From the NCBI RefSeq assembly GCF_030068455.1, contig NZ_JAQOSQ010000015.1:53847-117846 (forward strand): a DNA stretch of 64,000 nucleotides. Direction: 5' to 3'. The DNA comes from Roseofilum casamattae BLCC-M143 (lineage in GTDB: Bacteria; Cyanobacteriota; Cyanobacteriia; Cyanobacteriales; Desertifilaceae). Below the pieces are notes generated by a model, which ran no database searches, was not told where the DNA came from, and saw nothing but the letters and a program-made list of their open reading frames with translations. Both the position numbers and the translations under genes were made by a program. The first letter of the stretch is position 1. Each line of letters opens with the position of its first letter. This document shows positions 54,572 to 64,000 of the stretch, in pieces.

Positions 54572-55834
54572 TTAAGAAGGATATTTCCGGAAGACCAAAG
54601 TGACGTTGTGTCCGCCAAAGCCAAAGGAGTTGGATAGGGCAACATCCACGGGCATTTTTCGATGTTGGTTGGCCACGTAATCGAGATCGCAACCGTTTTC
54701 CAGATCGGGGTTCTCTAAGTTGATTGTGGGAGGAACGCAAGCTTCAGCAATGGTTTTTACGGTTGCCACGGCTTCAATTCCTCCAGAGCCACCCAGGAGG
54801 TGACCGGTCATCGATTTGGTGGAACTCATGGCAATACTATAGGCGCTCTCTCCGAGGGCAGTTTTCACGGCTGCCGTTTCCGTGGAGTCGTTGGCTGCGG
54901 TACTCGTTCCGTGGGCATTAATATACGTAACTTTATCGGGAGTAATTCCCGCATCTTTTAGGGCAAAGGAAATGGCGCGGGCTGCACCGGCACCTCCAGG
55001 GGTAGGAGCGGTCATGTGAAAGGCATCACAGGTCATGCCATAACCGACAATTTCTGCGTAGATGGTTGCTTTGCGCTGGAGAGCATGGTCGAGTTCTTCG
55101 AGTAATAAGATACCGGAGCCTTCGCCCATGACAAATCCATCGCGATCGCGATCGAAGGGTCGGGAGGCACGAGTCGGATCGCCATTGCGGGTTGATAAGG
55201 CCCGAGCACTGGCAAATCCAGCTACAGCTAGGGGAGTGACGGTGGCTTCGGCACCGCCGCAGAGCATGGCTTGGGCATAGCCCGATTGAATGAGGCGGAA
55301 TGCATCTCCAATGGCATGAGAACCGGCAGCACAAGCGGTGACGGTACAGGAGTTCGGCCCTTTCGCTCCCGTTTGAATTGCCGTCAGACCGGCAGCCATG
55401 TTGGCGATCATCATGGGGACCATAAAGGGACTGCACCTTTTCGGCCCTTTGGTCAAGTAAATTTCTTGTTGCTCTTCCAGGACTTTGATTCCACCGATCC
55501 CGGTTCCAATAACAATTCCGACCGAGTGGGCATTGAGATCGTTAATCTCAAACTTGGCATCGGCTAGGGCTTGCCGGCTCGCCACGATCGCAAATTGGGC
55601 GAAGCGGTCTATGCGTTTGACTTCTTTGCGCTCGAAGTGTTGCTTCGGATCGAAGTCTTTAACTTGTCCGGCAATTTGACAGGCATGTCTCGAGGCATCA
55701 AAGCTATCGATCGGGCCGATACCGCTGATTCCGCTTAACAAGCTTTGCCAATAATCATCTACAGTATTTCCTATGGGGGTAATTGCGCCGAGTCCGGTGA
55801 CGACTACCCGTTTTCGTTCTACTAAGTTTGTCAT
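54572..55834 (-). CDS. fabF: Beta-ketoacyl-ACP synthase II
   Basis: Condensing enzyme of fatty acid elongation that joins malonyl-ACP to acyl-ACP. The Cys-His-His triad is present: Cys in CTVTACAAGSHAIGDA, His in NAHGTSTAANDSTE and His in STKSMTGHLLGGSGG. The FabF C-terminal NSFGFGGHNVTLVF is intact. The length of 420 residues is normal. It lies 104 bp after acpP, its substrate carrier; the spacer carries tandem heptads. Same strand as tkt. Confidence 0.97.
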   Translation of the reverse strand: MTNLVERKRVVVTGLGAITPIGNTVDDYWQSLLSGISGIGPIDSFDASRHACQIAGQVKDFDPKQHFERKEVKRIDRFAQFAIVASRQALADAKFEINDLNAHSVGIVIGTGIGGIKVLEEQQEIYLTKGPKRCSPFMVPMMIANMAAGLTAIQTGAKGPNSCTVTACAAGSHAIGDAFRLIQSGYAQAMLCGGAEATVTPLAVAGFASARALSTRNGDPTRASRPFDRDRDGFVMGEGSGILLLEELDHALQRKATIYAEIVGYGMTCDAFHMTAPTPGGAGAARAISFALKDAGITPDKVTYINAHGTSTAANDSTETAAVKTALGESAYSIAMSSTKSMTGHLLGGSGGIEAVATVKTIAEACVPPTINLENPDLENGCDLDYVANQHRKMPVDVALSNSFGFGGHNVTLVFRKYPS

Positions 55835-55854
55835 GGGTAATTCTTAAAGCAAGT

Positions 55855-55918
55855 GTCATTCGTCATTTGCCATTCGTCGCTTTCCATCTGGACAAAGGAC
55901 AAAGGACGAAAGACAAAG
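55855..55918. repeat. Two tandem heptad blocks in the acpP-fabF spacer
   Basis: Block one is about four to five 7-bp units of GTCATTC/GTCATTT type (55855-55882). Block two is four units GACAAAG, GACAAAG, GACGAAA, GACAAAG (55891-55918). The second block is near the inverse complement of the first, so the transcript could fold into a hairpin. This matches the short tandemly repeated (STRR) heptamers of filamentous cyanobacteria. Confidence 0.75.
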
Positions 55919-55938
55919 GTTTTAGAGAGAGACCGAAT

Positions 55939-56184
55939 CTAAGCAGGCACTCCGTTTTCATTGATGTAGTTTATGGCATCTTGCACCGTGGCGATGTTTT
56001 CGGCGGCTTCATCGGGTATATCTATGCCAAACTCTTCTTCCAGGGCCATGACCAGTTCTACTGTGTCTAGGGAGTCGGCTCCTAAATCGTCAGTGAAACT
56101 CGCTTCTGGTACGACTTTCTCCTGCTCTACTCCTAGCTGATCGCCGACGATTGTTTTCACCTTTTCGAGGATTGATTCTGACAT
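55939..56184 (-). CDS. acpP: Acyl carrier protein
   Basis: An 81-residue, very acidic, four-helix carrier for acyl chains in fatty acid synthesis. The phosphopantetheine Ser is in [20 protein letters not shown]. The N-terminus ([16 protein letters not shown]) and C-terminus ([15 protein letters not shown]) are standard. First gene of acpP-fabF-tkt; its promoter should lie in the divergent spacer shared with the HdrB-like gene. Confidence 0.97.
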   Translation of the reverse strand: MSESILEKVKTIVGDQLGVEQEKVVPEASFTDDLGADSLDTVELVMALEEEFGIDIPDEAAENIATVQDAINYINENGVPA

Positions 56185-56367
56185 ACTCTAATTTTTCCTT
56201 TATGATTAAGTGGGCTGACTTAGTTGCTGTGCAACTTACCATTCTAAGCATTATTCGATCTTATCGGAAAGCGTTCCTTCTTGGTCAGTTTTCTCGCTAT
56301 GTTTGGGGGAAACGGGGAATGAAGGAGCTAGAAGGGTCAAGCCGGACACAGCCAGATGATTCTATCT

Positions 56368-57276
56368 ATGACGACACCATCACTCAAATACGCTTACTTT
56401 CCCGGATGTGTGGCTCAGGGAGCATGTAGAGAGTTATACCAATCAACTAATGCGATCGCCAACGCGCTCAATATCGAACTTTTGGAACTGAAGAAAGCGT
56501 CCTGCTGTGGTTCGGGAACATTTAAGGAAGATTCTCAGTTCCTGGAAGATACCGTAAATGCGCGTAATATTGCCTTAGCAGAGGAACTAAATTTACCGCT
56601 GCTGACCCATTGCAGTACCTGTCAGGGCGTTATCGGCCATGTGGACGAGCGGTTGAAGCGATCGCAAACTGAGGATACGGAATATTTCAACCGAGTGAAC
56701 GGGTTGCTGAAGCAGGAAGGATGCAGTCCCTATCGCGGTTCGACCGAAGTAAAGCATTTACTGTGGGTCTTAGTGGCCGATTATGGATTGGATGCCATCC
56801 GCGAGCAAGTGACTCGTTCGCTGCAAGGCTTAAACTGTGCGGCGTTTTATGGATGTTATTTGCTGCGCGGACAGCAAGAGCCTTGGGAAAACCCCTATCA
56901 ACCCGAGTCCATGGAAAGGATGTTTGAGACATTGGGGGCAACGGCCATTTATTATCGCGGACGAACTCAATGTTGCGGATGGCCGCTCTCGAGCTATGCG
57001 ACGGAGGAGTCGTTTAAGATGGCTGGAGGACATTTGCAAGAGGCGATCGCTGCTGGAGCTGATTGTTTGGTCACCCCTTGTCCGTTGTGCCACCTCAACT
57101 TAGATTCTCGCCAACCGGAAGTGGCGCGAGTTGTCAATCGTCCCCTAGGATTACCAGTGCTGCATTTACCGCAATTGCTGGGGTTAGCTCTCGGACTCGA
57201 TCCTGAGGTGCTCGGTTTAGATCGTCATGTAGTTTCCGTTGCGCCGGTTTTAGCGAAACTGGGGATCGATGGATAA
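56368..57276 (+). CDS. HdrB-like CCG-domain protein
   Basis: About 302 residues with two CCG (DUF224) domains: [15 protein letters not shown] then [11 protein letters not shown] in the first half and [10 protein letters not shown] then [13 protein letters not shown] in the second, with CPLCHLNLD after. This is the layout of heterodisulfide reductase subunit B and of related succinate dehydrogenase-type subunits; the CCG cysteines bind a special Fe-S cluster. In cyanobacteria the partner and substrate are not clear. An ATG four codons upstream at 56356 is also possible. No HdrA or HdrC gene is adjacent; queE follows 26 bp later and is unrelated in pathway. Confidence 0.85.
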   Translation: MTTPSLKYAYFPGCVAQGACRELYQSTNAIANALNIELLELKKASCCGSGTFKEDSQFLEDTVNARNIALAEELNLPLLTHCSTCQGVIGHVDERLKRSQTEDTEYFNRVNGLLKQEGCSPYRGSTEVKHLLWVLVADYGLDAIREQVTRSLQGLNCAAFYGCYLLRGQQEPWENPYQPESMERMFETLGATAIYYRGRTQCCGWPLSSYATEESFKMAGGHLQEAIAAGADCLVTPCPLCHLNLDSRQPEVARVVNRPLGLPVLHLPQLLGLALGLDPEVLGLDRHVVSVAPVLAKLGIDG

Positions 57277-57302
57277 TACTGAGGATCTCTCAGATTAGTC
57301 AT

Positions 57303-57902
57303 ATGGAAACTTACCCAATTGTTGAAACCTTTCATTCCATCCAAGGCGAAGGGTATTGGATGGGACAAAATTCCTTTTTTATTCGCCTCGGAGGCTGCGA
57401 TGTGGGATGCTGGTTCTGCGATACCAAAGAGTCTTGGCCGGCTCACAAGCACCCGCAGTATTCGGTTCCCGCCCTCGCCGAGAAAGTTTTAGCCGCATCG
57501 GCAAGTACGGTTATTGTTACTGGGGGAGAACCGTTAATGCACGATCTAAATCCACTTACAAAAGGCTTAAAATCTCTGTGTTCGCTTCCTCTACATCTGG
57601 AAACCTCTGGCGCTCATCCATTTTCCGGAACGTTTGATTGGGTGACATTTTCGCCAAAACGGTTTAAGTTACCCCATCCCAGTATTCGCGATCGCGCGGA
57701 TGAATTGAAAGTCGTCATCGCCAATGCTGAAGATCTGCAATGGGCACAAGACCAAGCTAGTTTAGTGAAGGAGAGCGCAATCAAGTTTTTGCAACCGGAA
57801 TGGAATAGTCCGGAGGCAACCGATCTGGTCTTTGAGTTTGTTTTGGCTCATCCCGACTGGCGCATTAGCTTGCAAACTCACAAGTTCTTGGGAGTGAGAT
57901 AG
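57303..57902 (+). CDS. queE: 7-carboxy-7-deazaguanine synthase
   Basis: Radical SAM enzyme of queuosine biosynthesis that contracts the ring of carboxytetrahydropterin. The Fe-S motif CX3CX2C is CDVGCWFCDT, the N-terminal FHSIQGEGYWMGQNSFFIRL is typical, and TVIVTGGEPLMH carries the SAM-binding GGEP. The length of 199 residues is normal for the short class. ATG at 57303, 26 bp after the HdrB-like gene and probably in the same transcript. Confidence 0.94.
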   Translation: METYPIVETFHSIQGEGYWMGQNSFFIRLGGCDVGCWFCDTKESWPAHKHPQYSVPALAEKVLAASASTVIVTGGEPLMHDLNPLTKGLKSLCSLPLHLETSGAHPFSGTFDWVTFSPKRFKLPHPSIRDRADELKVVIANAEDLQWAQDQASLVKESAIKFLQPEWNSPEATDLVFEFVLAHPDWRISLQTHKFLGVR

Positions 57903-57982
57903 TTAATCCAGAGTGTGGGAGCGCGATCGCCAAGACTGTAGTGAGGATAAGCTAAAACAATGCTCTTCATTCTGACTGACTC

Positions 57983-59887
57983 ATGCAATCCGTTACCCGA
58001 CTGGCTGTTGCCCTGCTTTTTCTCTCCATACTCGTAGGTAGGGACCAAAGCTCTCCAGTCACCCGCTCATTGCCAACTTCAAAGATTGAGATAGCTAACG
58101 TGGAACAGCACCACTCGGACTCTGACTCCCAAGAGGCCCGCAGTCTGGCCCTACGCCAGCAAGTAGCAGCCCGAGATTTAGAGGATTTGGAGCAGTGGTG
58201 GCCGAAGCGCAATATCGGCGACCCACACAAGTATCTGTTGCCCGTGATACTCGCCCGTCTATCGTTGCCCGACCAATACGATCGCGAAACAACCTGGAAT
58301 GCTCTGCATCGGCTCAATCAAGCCAAAAAAGACTTATATCACTTCCGCAGCATTTTTGACATTCGGATTTTCTTTCAGTTTCGCGATAATCTGCCCGAAG
58401 AGTTAGAAGCAGACTATCGCAGTCAACTACAAGAGAAACGAGTGGGGCAGTGGACGGAAGGAGGAACGGAAAATCATATGTTCATGCAACGGGTGTCTGG
58501 GTTAGCCTTAATGGATGGTAGTGGCTGGCCCAATGCTTACCCGGCGACAGCAGCGACGAATGAGGCATGGTTGCGAGCGGAGCTGAATAAGTTTCTCACT
58601 ATCGGTCAAGGAGAATTTCATTCTTCCACCTATTATGGCTATTCGATCGCTGGTTTGCTTAACCTCTACGATTTTGCGCGTACTCCAGAACGAAAGCAAC
58701 TGGCCAAAGCAACTCTAGATTGGTTGGCGACCAATATGGCGCTCCGACTCAGTTGGGGAACCGCAGGAGGTGCGGAAAGTCGCGGATTCGATCGCGGAAC
58801 CTGGGACGAGAGCGAGCTAGCAGGAGTGGCTTGGGTGTGGTGGGGAGACGATCCGGAAACGGCGAGTCGAATGAAGCGTAAGACAAGGAGAACGGCTCTT
58901 CCTGCTGCTTTAAGTACCTATCGCCCTCCAGCACATTTGCGCGCGATCGCGCAAAAAAAAATTCCCCTGCCTTTTCAACTCACAGCCAGTCATCCCGCCT
59001 ACTATTCCTATCATGAAGATAATCAGTTTTGGGAAACCTTTTATGCCACGGAAGATTATACTCTCGGTACATTAATTAATCCCCGCCGTTCTTATCAAGT
59101 AAAAGGGACAATTAATGCTCAGTATGCTACCTATAAATTAGTCGTTCGCGACCCAGAGAAAAAAAAGAATGCCGTTATTTCTCTCGGTGGAACTTATCAT
59201 AGCCCTATGGCTGTCGGCAGCTCTCCGGGCGATCGCTATTTCCAACACCAAGGAACCGTCCTCTATCAATTGCGCCTGAGCGATGAAGACCAAAGAGCTG
59301 GAGTCCCTCCGCGATCGCATCTGGTCCTCCCAACGCGCTACGGACCGCCGCAACAGCACGGAGATTGGTACATTTGGCAGATCGAAAATATTTGGTTATG
59401 CGCTCGTCCTTGGGGAGAGAATATTCAGTGGCGCTCCTCAGTTTCCTCTAAGGGCAAAGAAACCAACTATCAAGTCCTCGCAGCGAATGGCTCGAATACC
59501 GCTTGGATTACAGATATCGCTGCCACAAAAGATTATTCGAGTTTTCATCAACTTACCCTGGCACTCGATCGCACTAATCCTCGGCTGCAAGGCGATCGTA
59601 TTCGCTATCGCAGCCTGCCCAAACCGAAGGAAAAACAACCCCGTCCGTACCAGTTATCCTTCCGCTATCATGGCAATATTTATGAAAAGTATGGTACGAT
59701 TAACCAAAAGGATCGAAGTCTAAAAAACCGGCCGATTCTCAACGCACCATTTATACAACAACCTCTGTATGACGGTATCCTTGTGGTTGAGAATCCGAGA
59801 AAAAATCGCGATCGCCAGTCCCCTTTATCTCCGAGTATTTGGCGTTTGCAAGTAACTCCTGCGGGACCTGAATGGGATCGGCGTTAA
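57983..59887 (+). CDS. Large exported protein of unknown function, possible polysaccharide-active enzyme
   Basis: A 634-residue protein with an N-terminal signal (VTRLAVALLFLSILVG). The first half is helical with many aromatic residues (EQWWPKRNIGDPHKYLLPVI, then HSSTYYGYSIAGLLNLYDFA), and the second half is beta-rich with many Trp/Tyr (GDWYIWQIENIWLCARPWGE). A helical toroid followed by a beta sandwich is the layout of polysaccharide lyase or heparinase-type enzymes. I see conserved-looking His and Tyr (TENHMFMQRVSG, ASHPAYYSYHEDN) but cannot name a family or catalytic site. Its neighbours offer no help. Confidence 0.7.
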   Translation: MQSVTRLAVALLFLSILVGRDQSSPVTRSLPTSKIEIANVEQHHSDSDSQEARSLALRQQVAARDLEDLEQWWPKRNIGDPHKYLLPVILARLSLPDQYDRETTWNALHRLNQAKKDLYHFRSIFDIRIFFQFRDNLPEELEADYRSQLQEKRVGQWTEGGTENHMFMQRVSGLALMDGSGWPNAYPATAATNEAWLRAELNKFLTIGQGEFHSSTYYGYSIAGLLNLYDFARTPERKQLAKATLDWLATNMALRLSWGTAGGAESRGFDRGTWDESELAGVAWVWWGDDPETASRMKRKTRRTALPAALSTYRPPAHLRAIAQKKIPLPFQLTASHPAYYSYHEDNQFWETFYATEDYTLGTLINPRRSYQVKGTINAQYATYKLVVRDPEKKKNAVISLGGTYHSPMAVGSSPGDRYFQHQGTVLYQLRLSDEDQRAGVPPRSHLVLPTRYGPPQQHGDWYIWQIENIWLCARPWGENIQWRSSVSSKGKETNYQVLAANGSNTAWITDIAATKDYSSFHQLTLALDRTNPRLQGDRIRYRSLPKPKEKQPRPYQLSFRYHGNIYEKYGTINQKDRSLKNRPILNAPFIQQPLYDGILVVENPRKNRDRQSPLSPSIWRLQVTPAGPEWDRR

Positions 59888-60050
59888 AACCAAAGCCTGC
59901 AGACTTGTATTGAACCAATAGCGATAAGCCAGGAGTGCGATCGTGAGTTAGGATAAAGGTACTTTAAGCGACCCTAAAGCTTACTCCGATTGGGTAGACG
60001 ACTTGTTTCACTGCATCTATCCCCTGTTGTTAACTTTGCTCGATTGCTAA

Positions 60051-60974
<924 letters not shown>

Positions 60975-61070
60975 ACGGGCTATTTTTTTCGGTTTCACTC
61001 AATGACTACCGATAGAGATGACCCCAAGCAGATACAATAACCCATTAGTGTTTTGAGGGTGATAAAACCT

Positions 61071-62273
61071 ATGGGTCGTGCCAAGAAAGTTGTCTTAGCC
61101 TATTCTGGAGGGGTAGATACCTCCGTTTGTATTCCCTATCTGATGCACGAATGGGGAGTGGAAGAAGTGATTACCTTGGCGGCGGATCTGGGCCAGGGGG
61201 ATGAGTTGGAACCGATCCGTAAAAAGGCTCTCGATTCAGGAGCGAGCGTTTCCTTAGTGGCTGATGCAACGGCTACCTTTATCAAAGACTATGCGTTTCC
61301 GGCGATTCAAGCTAATGCGTTGTATGAAAATCGCTACCCTCTATCTACGGCTTTAGCGCGGCCGTTGATTGCCAAACTGTTGGTGGAAGCCGCGAAGGAG
61401 TATGGAGCCGATGCGATCGCCCACGGATGTACCGGGAAAGGAAACGACCAAGTGCGCTTTGATGTGGCGATCGCTGCCCTTAACCCAGAGCTGAAAATTT
61501 TAACTCCCGCGCGCGAATGGGGCTTTTCCCGCGAGCAAAGCATTGAATATGGCGAAAAATACGGCATTCCGGCGCCGGTGAAAAAGAAATCGCCTTACAG
61601 TATCGATCGCAACTTACTGGGAATGGCGGTAGAAGCTGGTGTTTTAGAAGACCCTTATGCCGAGCCTCCGGAAGATATTTATCGGATGACGAAGGCGATC
61701 GCCGATACTCCCGACGAACCGGAATACGTGGAGATTAGCTTTGTTAAAGGTCTTCCAGTTGCCCTGAACGGCCAAGCCCTCGACCCAGTAGCATTGGTGA
61801 CTCAACTCAACCAAATGGTCGGCGATCGCGGCATTGGTCGCATCGATATGATTGAAAACCGTTTGGTTGGGATTAAGTCGCGGGAGATTTACGAAACTCC
61901 GGCATTACTGGTCTTAATTGACGCCCACCGCGACTTAGAAAGCCTAACTCTGACGGCTGATGTTACCCAGTACAAACGCAGCATGGAAGAAACCTACAGC
62001 CGTCTGGTCTATAACGGATTGTGGTATTCTCCATTGAAAGCGGCGATCGATGCTTTTATTGCCCAAACCCAAGAGCAAGTGACCGGTACAGTACGCGTCA
62101 AACTGTTTAAAGGTTCGGCTACCATTGTCGGTCGTAAATCTGACAACAGTCTCTATAGTCTAGATTGGGCCACCTATGGCGAAGAAGATGTCTTCGACCA
62201 TAAAGCAGCAGAAGGCTTTATCTATATTTGGGGACTGCCGACTCGTTTGTGGTCGGCGCAAAAACGAGGCTAG
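61071..62273 (+). CDS. argG: Argininosuccinate synthase
   Basis: Makes argininosuccinate from citrulline and aspartate with ATP, the next-to-last step of arginine synthesis and, in cyanobacteria, a feeder of cyanophycin. The ATP-binding P-loop is [18 protein letters not shown], and [26 protein letters not shown] and the C-terminal region are intact. I chose the ATG at 61071 ([14 protein letters not shown]), with GAGGG upstream; the frame opens six codons earlier at a TTG. TACAAT at 61034-61039 could be the -10 box. A strong hairpin follows the stop. Confidence 0.95.
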   Translation: MGRAKKVVLAYSGGVDTSVCIPYLMHEWGVEEVITLAADLGQGDELEPIRKKALDSGASVSLVADATATFIKDYAFPAIQANALYENRYPLSTALARPLIAKLLVEAAKEYGADAIAHGCTGKGNDQVRFDVAIAALNPELKILTPAREWGFSREQSIEYGEKYGIPAPVKKKSPYSIDRNLLGMAVEAGVLEDPYAEPPEDIYRMTKAIADTPDEPEYVEISFVKGLPVALNGQALDPVALVTQLNQMVGDRGIGRIDMIENRLVGIKSREIYETPALLVLIDAHRDLESLTLTADVTQYKRSMEETYSRLVYNGLWYSPLKAAIDAFIAQTQEQVTGTVRVKLFKGSATIVGRKSDNSLYSLDWATYGEEDVFDHKAAEGFIYIWGLPTRLWSAQKRG

Positions 62274-62297
62274 GAGGCTAATCTGAGGTTAGAAACT

Positions 62298-62353
62298 GGG
62301 TTTGGTGCAACCGATGCGACTCTGGCTTGAGGTAGAGTCACCAAACCCGTTTT
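62298..62353 (+). terminator. Terminator hairpin after argG
   Basis: GGGTTTGGTG (62298-62307) pairs perfectly with CACCAAACCC (62339-62348), and an inner GACTCT/AGAGTC stem lies in the loop (62318-62339, sharing one base). GTTTTCT follows, giving the T-run of a factor-independent terminator on the plus strand. Confidence 0.8.
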
Positions 62354-62494
62354 CTCAGAGGCTTGCTCGGGTACAACTGATATTAGATCGCGCTCTATCC
62401 CTCTTGAGAGTAGAATATTCAGGATAGCGAATAACCAGAACAGTTATAGGGTTTCCCTGTTCCCTAGACATCATTGAGAAGCGAACAAACTACT

Positions 62495-63190
62495 ATGACC
62501 ATTGCAGAGATTCTAGAGAAAGGAGGGTTAACCATCGGCCCGTTGCTGTTTTTATCGGTGCTTGCCCTAAGTACGATTATCGAACGGCTCTGGTTCTGGT
62601 GGACCGTGCTCACTAAGGAAAAAGAACTGATCGAGCAAATTTTGGAAGCGGCGCGGGAAGATTGGAGCACGGCCCCAGAAATTGCTCGGCGAGCCAGCGA
62701 CCAACCGGTGGGTCGCTTTCTCTATGCTCCGTTGCGCTTGCGCACGCCAGAACCGGAGGTATTTCGCCTGGCTTTAGAAGCCTCTGCTGATGACGAGATT
62801 GCGGCAATGCGTCGCGGAGATAAGGTGCTGGAAGCGGTGATTGCTTTGTCGCCAATGCTGGGGTTGTTAGGGACGGTATTGGGACTGATTAATTCCTTAG
62901 GGTCGATTAGTATTGGCGAGTTAGCGACGGCTTCAACTCGCGGCGTCACGTTGGGTATTGGTGAAGCGCTGATTAGTACGGCGGTGGGTTTGGTGATTGC
63001 GATCGCCGCTGTGGCCTTTTATCGCATTTTTCAAGGATTGATTTTTATGCAAGTGAAGCTCTTCCGGCGCGCGGGAAGCGAGCTAGAGTTGTTGTACCGT
63101 CAATATTGGGCGGATGTTGAGGAGCAGTACGCGCCGTCTCAGAAAAAACAACCTGGCGTTGTGAAAGCTGATGGTTCTGATGCACCGTAA
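62495..63190 (+). CDS. MotA/TolQ/ExbB proton channel family protein
   Basis: A 231-residue membrane protein with three helices: [20 protein letters not shown] near the start, then [19 protein letters not shown] and [20 protein letters not shown]. The Pro/Gly-rich [12 protein letters not shown] is the family signature. Such proteins form a proton-driven motor with an ExbD/TolR partner and power TonB or Tol systems. No exbD is seen in the remaining bases. The ATG at 62495 is chosen; the frame starts seven codons upstream at a TTG. The C-terminus is Lys-rich and probably cytoplasmic. Confidence 0.9.
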   Translation: MTIAEILEKGGLTIGPLLFLSVLALSTIIERLWFWWTVLTKEKELIEQILEAAREDWSTAPEIARRASDQPVGRFLYAPLRLRTPEPEVFRLALEASADDEIAAMRRGDKVLEAVIALSPMLGLLGTVLGLINSLGSISIGELATASTRGVTLGIGEALISTAVGLVIAIAAVAFYRIFQGLIFMQVKLFRRAGSELELLYRQYWADVEEQYAPSQKKQPGVVKADGSDAP

Positions 63191-63343
63191 TGGCTCTGCG
63201 ATCGAGATGAATGATGCTAAAATTCATCATCTATCCTCATTCTGCTCCGCTCCATTCGCAACGACTTATCCCTCTTCTGTCACTCTCCGAAAATTAGGAT
63301 AGAATGAAATGAGAGTGTCAAGGGCTGAAAATCAGACAGAGTA

Positions 63344-63589
63344 ATGGATGTAGAGTTACAAATCTTAAAACATTTACCGCGATCGCCTCAAACAACGATT
63401 TCGGTGGTGGATGAGTATTGTGAAAGTTATAAAGATATGTTCTGTGAAGTGAGGAGTTATGAATATTTTAAATATTTACATATAGGAATCATTTCTCCAA
63501 TAAAGAGAAAATCATTTCCCGAAATCGCTAAGGCAGTTGGGATAATAAGTCACGTCAATCAATTTCAATCGTTTTATCCTTCCGGATAA
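63344..63589 (+). pseudogene. N-terminal fragment of a DDE transposase (IS701/IS4-type)
   Basis: The 81-residue reading (ILKHLPRSPQTTISVVDEYC, then YEYFKYLHIGIISPIKRKSF and PEIAKAVGI) resembles the start of IS701-type cyanobacterial transposases, which continue for over 300 residues. Here it stops after SFYPSG; a shifted frame keeps NRFI, so a frameshift or decay is likely. The call is from memory of the family and could be wrong; it could be a small gene of unknown type. An IS5-type element on the other strand starts 60 bp away. Confidence 0.5.
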
Positions 63590-63648
63590 TTAGTGGTTTT
63601 CCTATTCATTGAAATCGGAGAGTGAGAGCCTATTTATAAAGAAAAGAT

Positions 63649-64000
63649 TTAGGAAGCCAAACGACGTAACATCAGGTGGGTCATGACAGCATAAATGGCT
63701 GCTTCACTCACTTCCGGTAACTTCTCATAATCTTTAGACAAACGGTAATATCGATTCCACCAGCCAAATGTTCGCTCGACGAGCCATCTCTTCGGCAAGG
63801 CCTCAAATTCTTTACTTTTACGCTTCACCACTTCTACTCTGGCCTGAGTCATTAACCAAACTCCCAAAGCAAATTTATCACCACTATAACCCGAATCTGC
63901 CCAGATAACTTGTACTTTTTCCAACACTTGTGGTTGCTCTTCCACGAGTTCGCATAATGCATAGCTGGCCAAAGTGCGCTCGCTACTGTTACCTTCAGCC
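63649..64000 (-). CDS. IS5 family transposase, C-terminal part (runs off the right edge)
   Basis: The frame is open to the window edge, so the N-terminal half is missing from view. The catalytic region VIWADSGYSGDKF carries one DDE Asp, and WLVERTFGWWNRYYRLSKDY carries the Glu and Arg of the IS5/IS1182-like signature. It ends in YAVMTHLMLRRLAS. It appears intact as far as seen. The element's terminal repeats cannot be mapped without the other end; the left end should lie between 63590 and 63648. Confidence 0.85.
   Translation of the reverse strand, partial: AEGNSSERTLASYALCELVEEQPQVLEKVQVIWADSGYSGDKFALGVWLMTQARVEVVKRKSKEFEALPKRWLVERTFGWWNRYYRLSKDYEKLPEVSEAAIYAVMTHLMLRRLAS

Overview
The window is chromosomal DNA from a cyanobacterium. 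The HIP1 octamer GCGATCGC recurs throughout, in genes and in spacers. Cyanobacteria-specific families are present: BtpA for photosystem I, a CRR6-type NDH-1 assembly factor, DUF2839, a Tll0287-like haem protein and an RNase E whose C-terminus ends in an arginine run. The order acpP-fabF-tkt is also typical. CHAT and CHASE2 proteins, Uma2 nuclease and IS remnants suggest a larger, possibly filamentous, genome, but the species cannot be named from sequence alone.

Layout, left to right. 1-6.2 kb: the start of a secreted protein, a CHASE2-PAS-GGDEF diguanylate cyclase, a VKOR-thioredoxin fusion next to a tethered copy of its thioredoxin domain, btpA and ruvA. 6.3-14.2 kb: five minus-strand genes for exported proteins (M48 metallopeptidase with repeats, two unknown families, a 1254-residue mosaic with Vps62-like, VWFD and Ig-like parts, and another unknown). 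14.4-23.3 kb: a peptidoglycan-binding protein, CRR6, Uma2, a glycosyltransferase, an ABC-F ATPase, and rne-rnhB. 23.8-27.1 kb: a tight minus-strand operon of a single-domain globin, two multihaem cytochromes c, a one-haem Tll0287-like lipoprotein and a membrane b-type cytochrome. 27.3-36 kb: a J-domain protein, cysK, a small gene, a scar holding two gene tails, an MBL hydrolase with aroC, galT, a WecA/MraY-type transferase and glyA. 36-43.7 kb: a small Cys-rich protein, metH, a TPR protein and a peptide-type solute-binding lipoprotein. 43.8-48.4 kb: a four-gene minus-strand operon around a membrane CHAT-CHASE2 protein. 48.6-52.4 kb: small membrane proteins, an HTH protein with an acidic linker and conserved cyanobacterial unknowns. 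52.4-56.2 kb: acpP-fabF-tkt. 56.4-63.2 kb, plus strand: HdrB-like protein, queE, a large exported protein of unknown function, a conserved unknown, argG and an ExbB/TolQ-type channel. The right edge holds a decayed transposase piece and the 3' part of an IS5-type transposase.

Most housekeeping genes are ordinary. The parts most worth attention are the globin-multihaem operon, which looks like a membrane-to-periplasm electron or NO/O2-handling chain and has a 7-3-7 palindrome upstream; the exported-protein cluster, in which two unrelated proteins share a 43-residue N-terminal module; and the CHAT-CHASE2 operon. No rRNA, tRNA or CRISPR array was seen.
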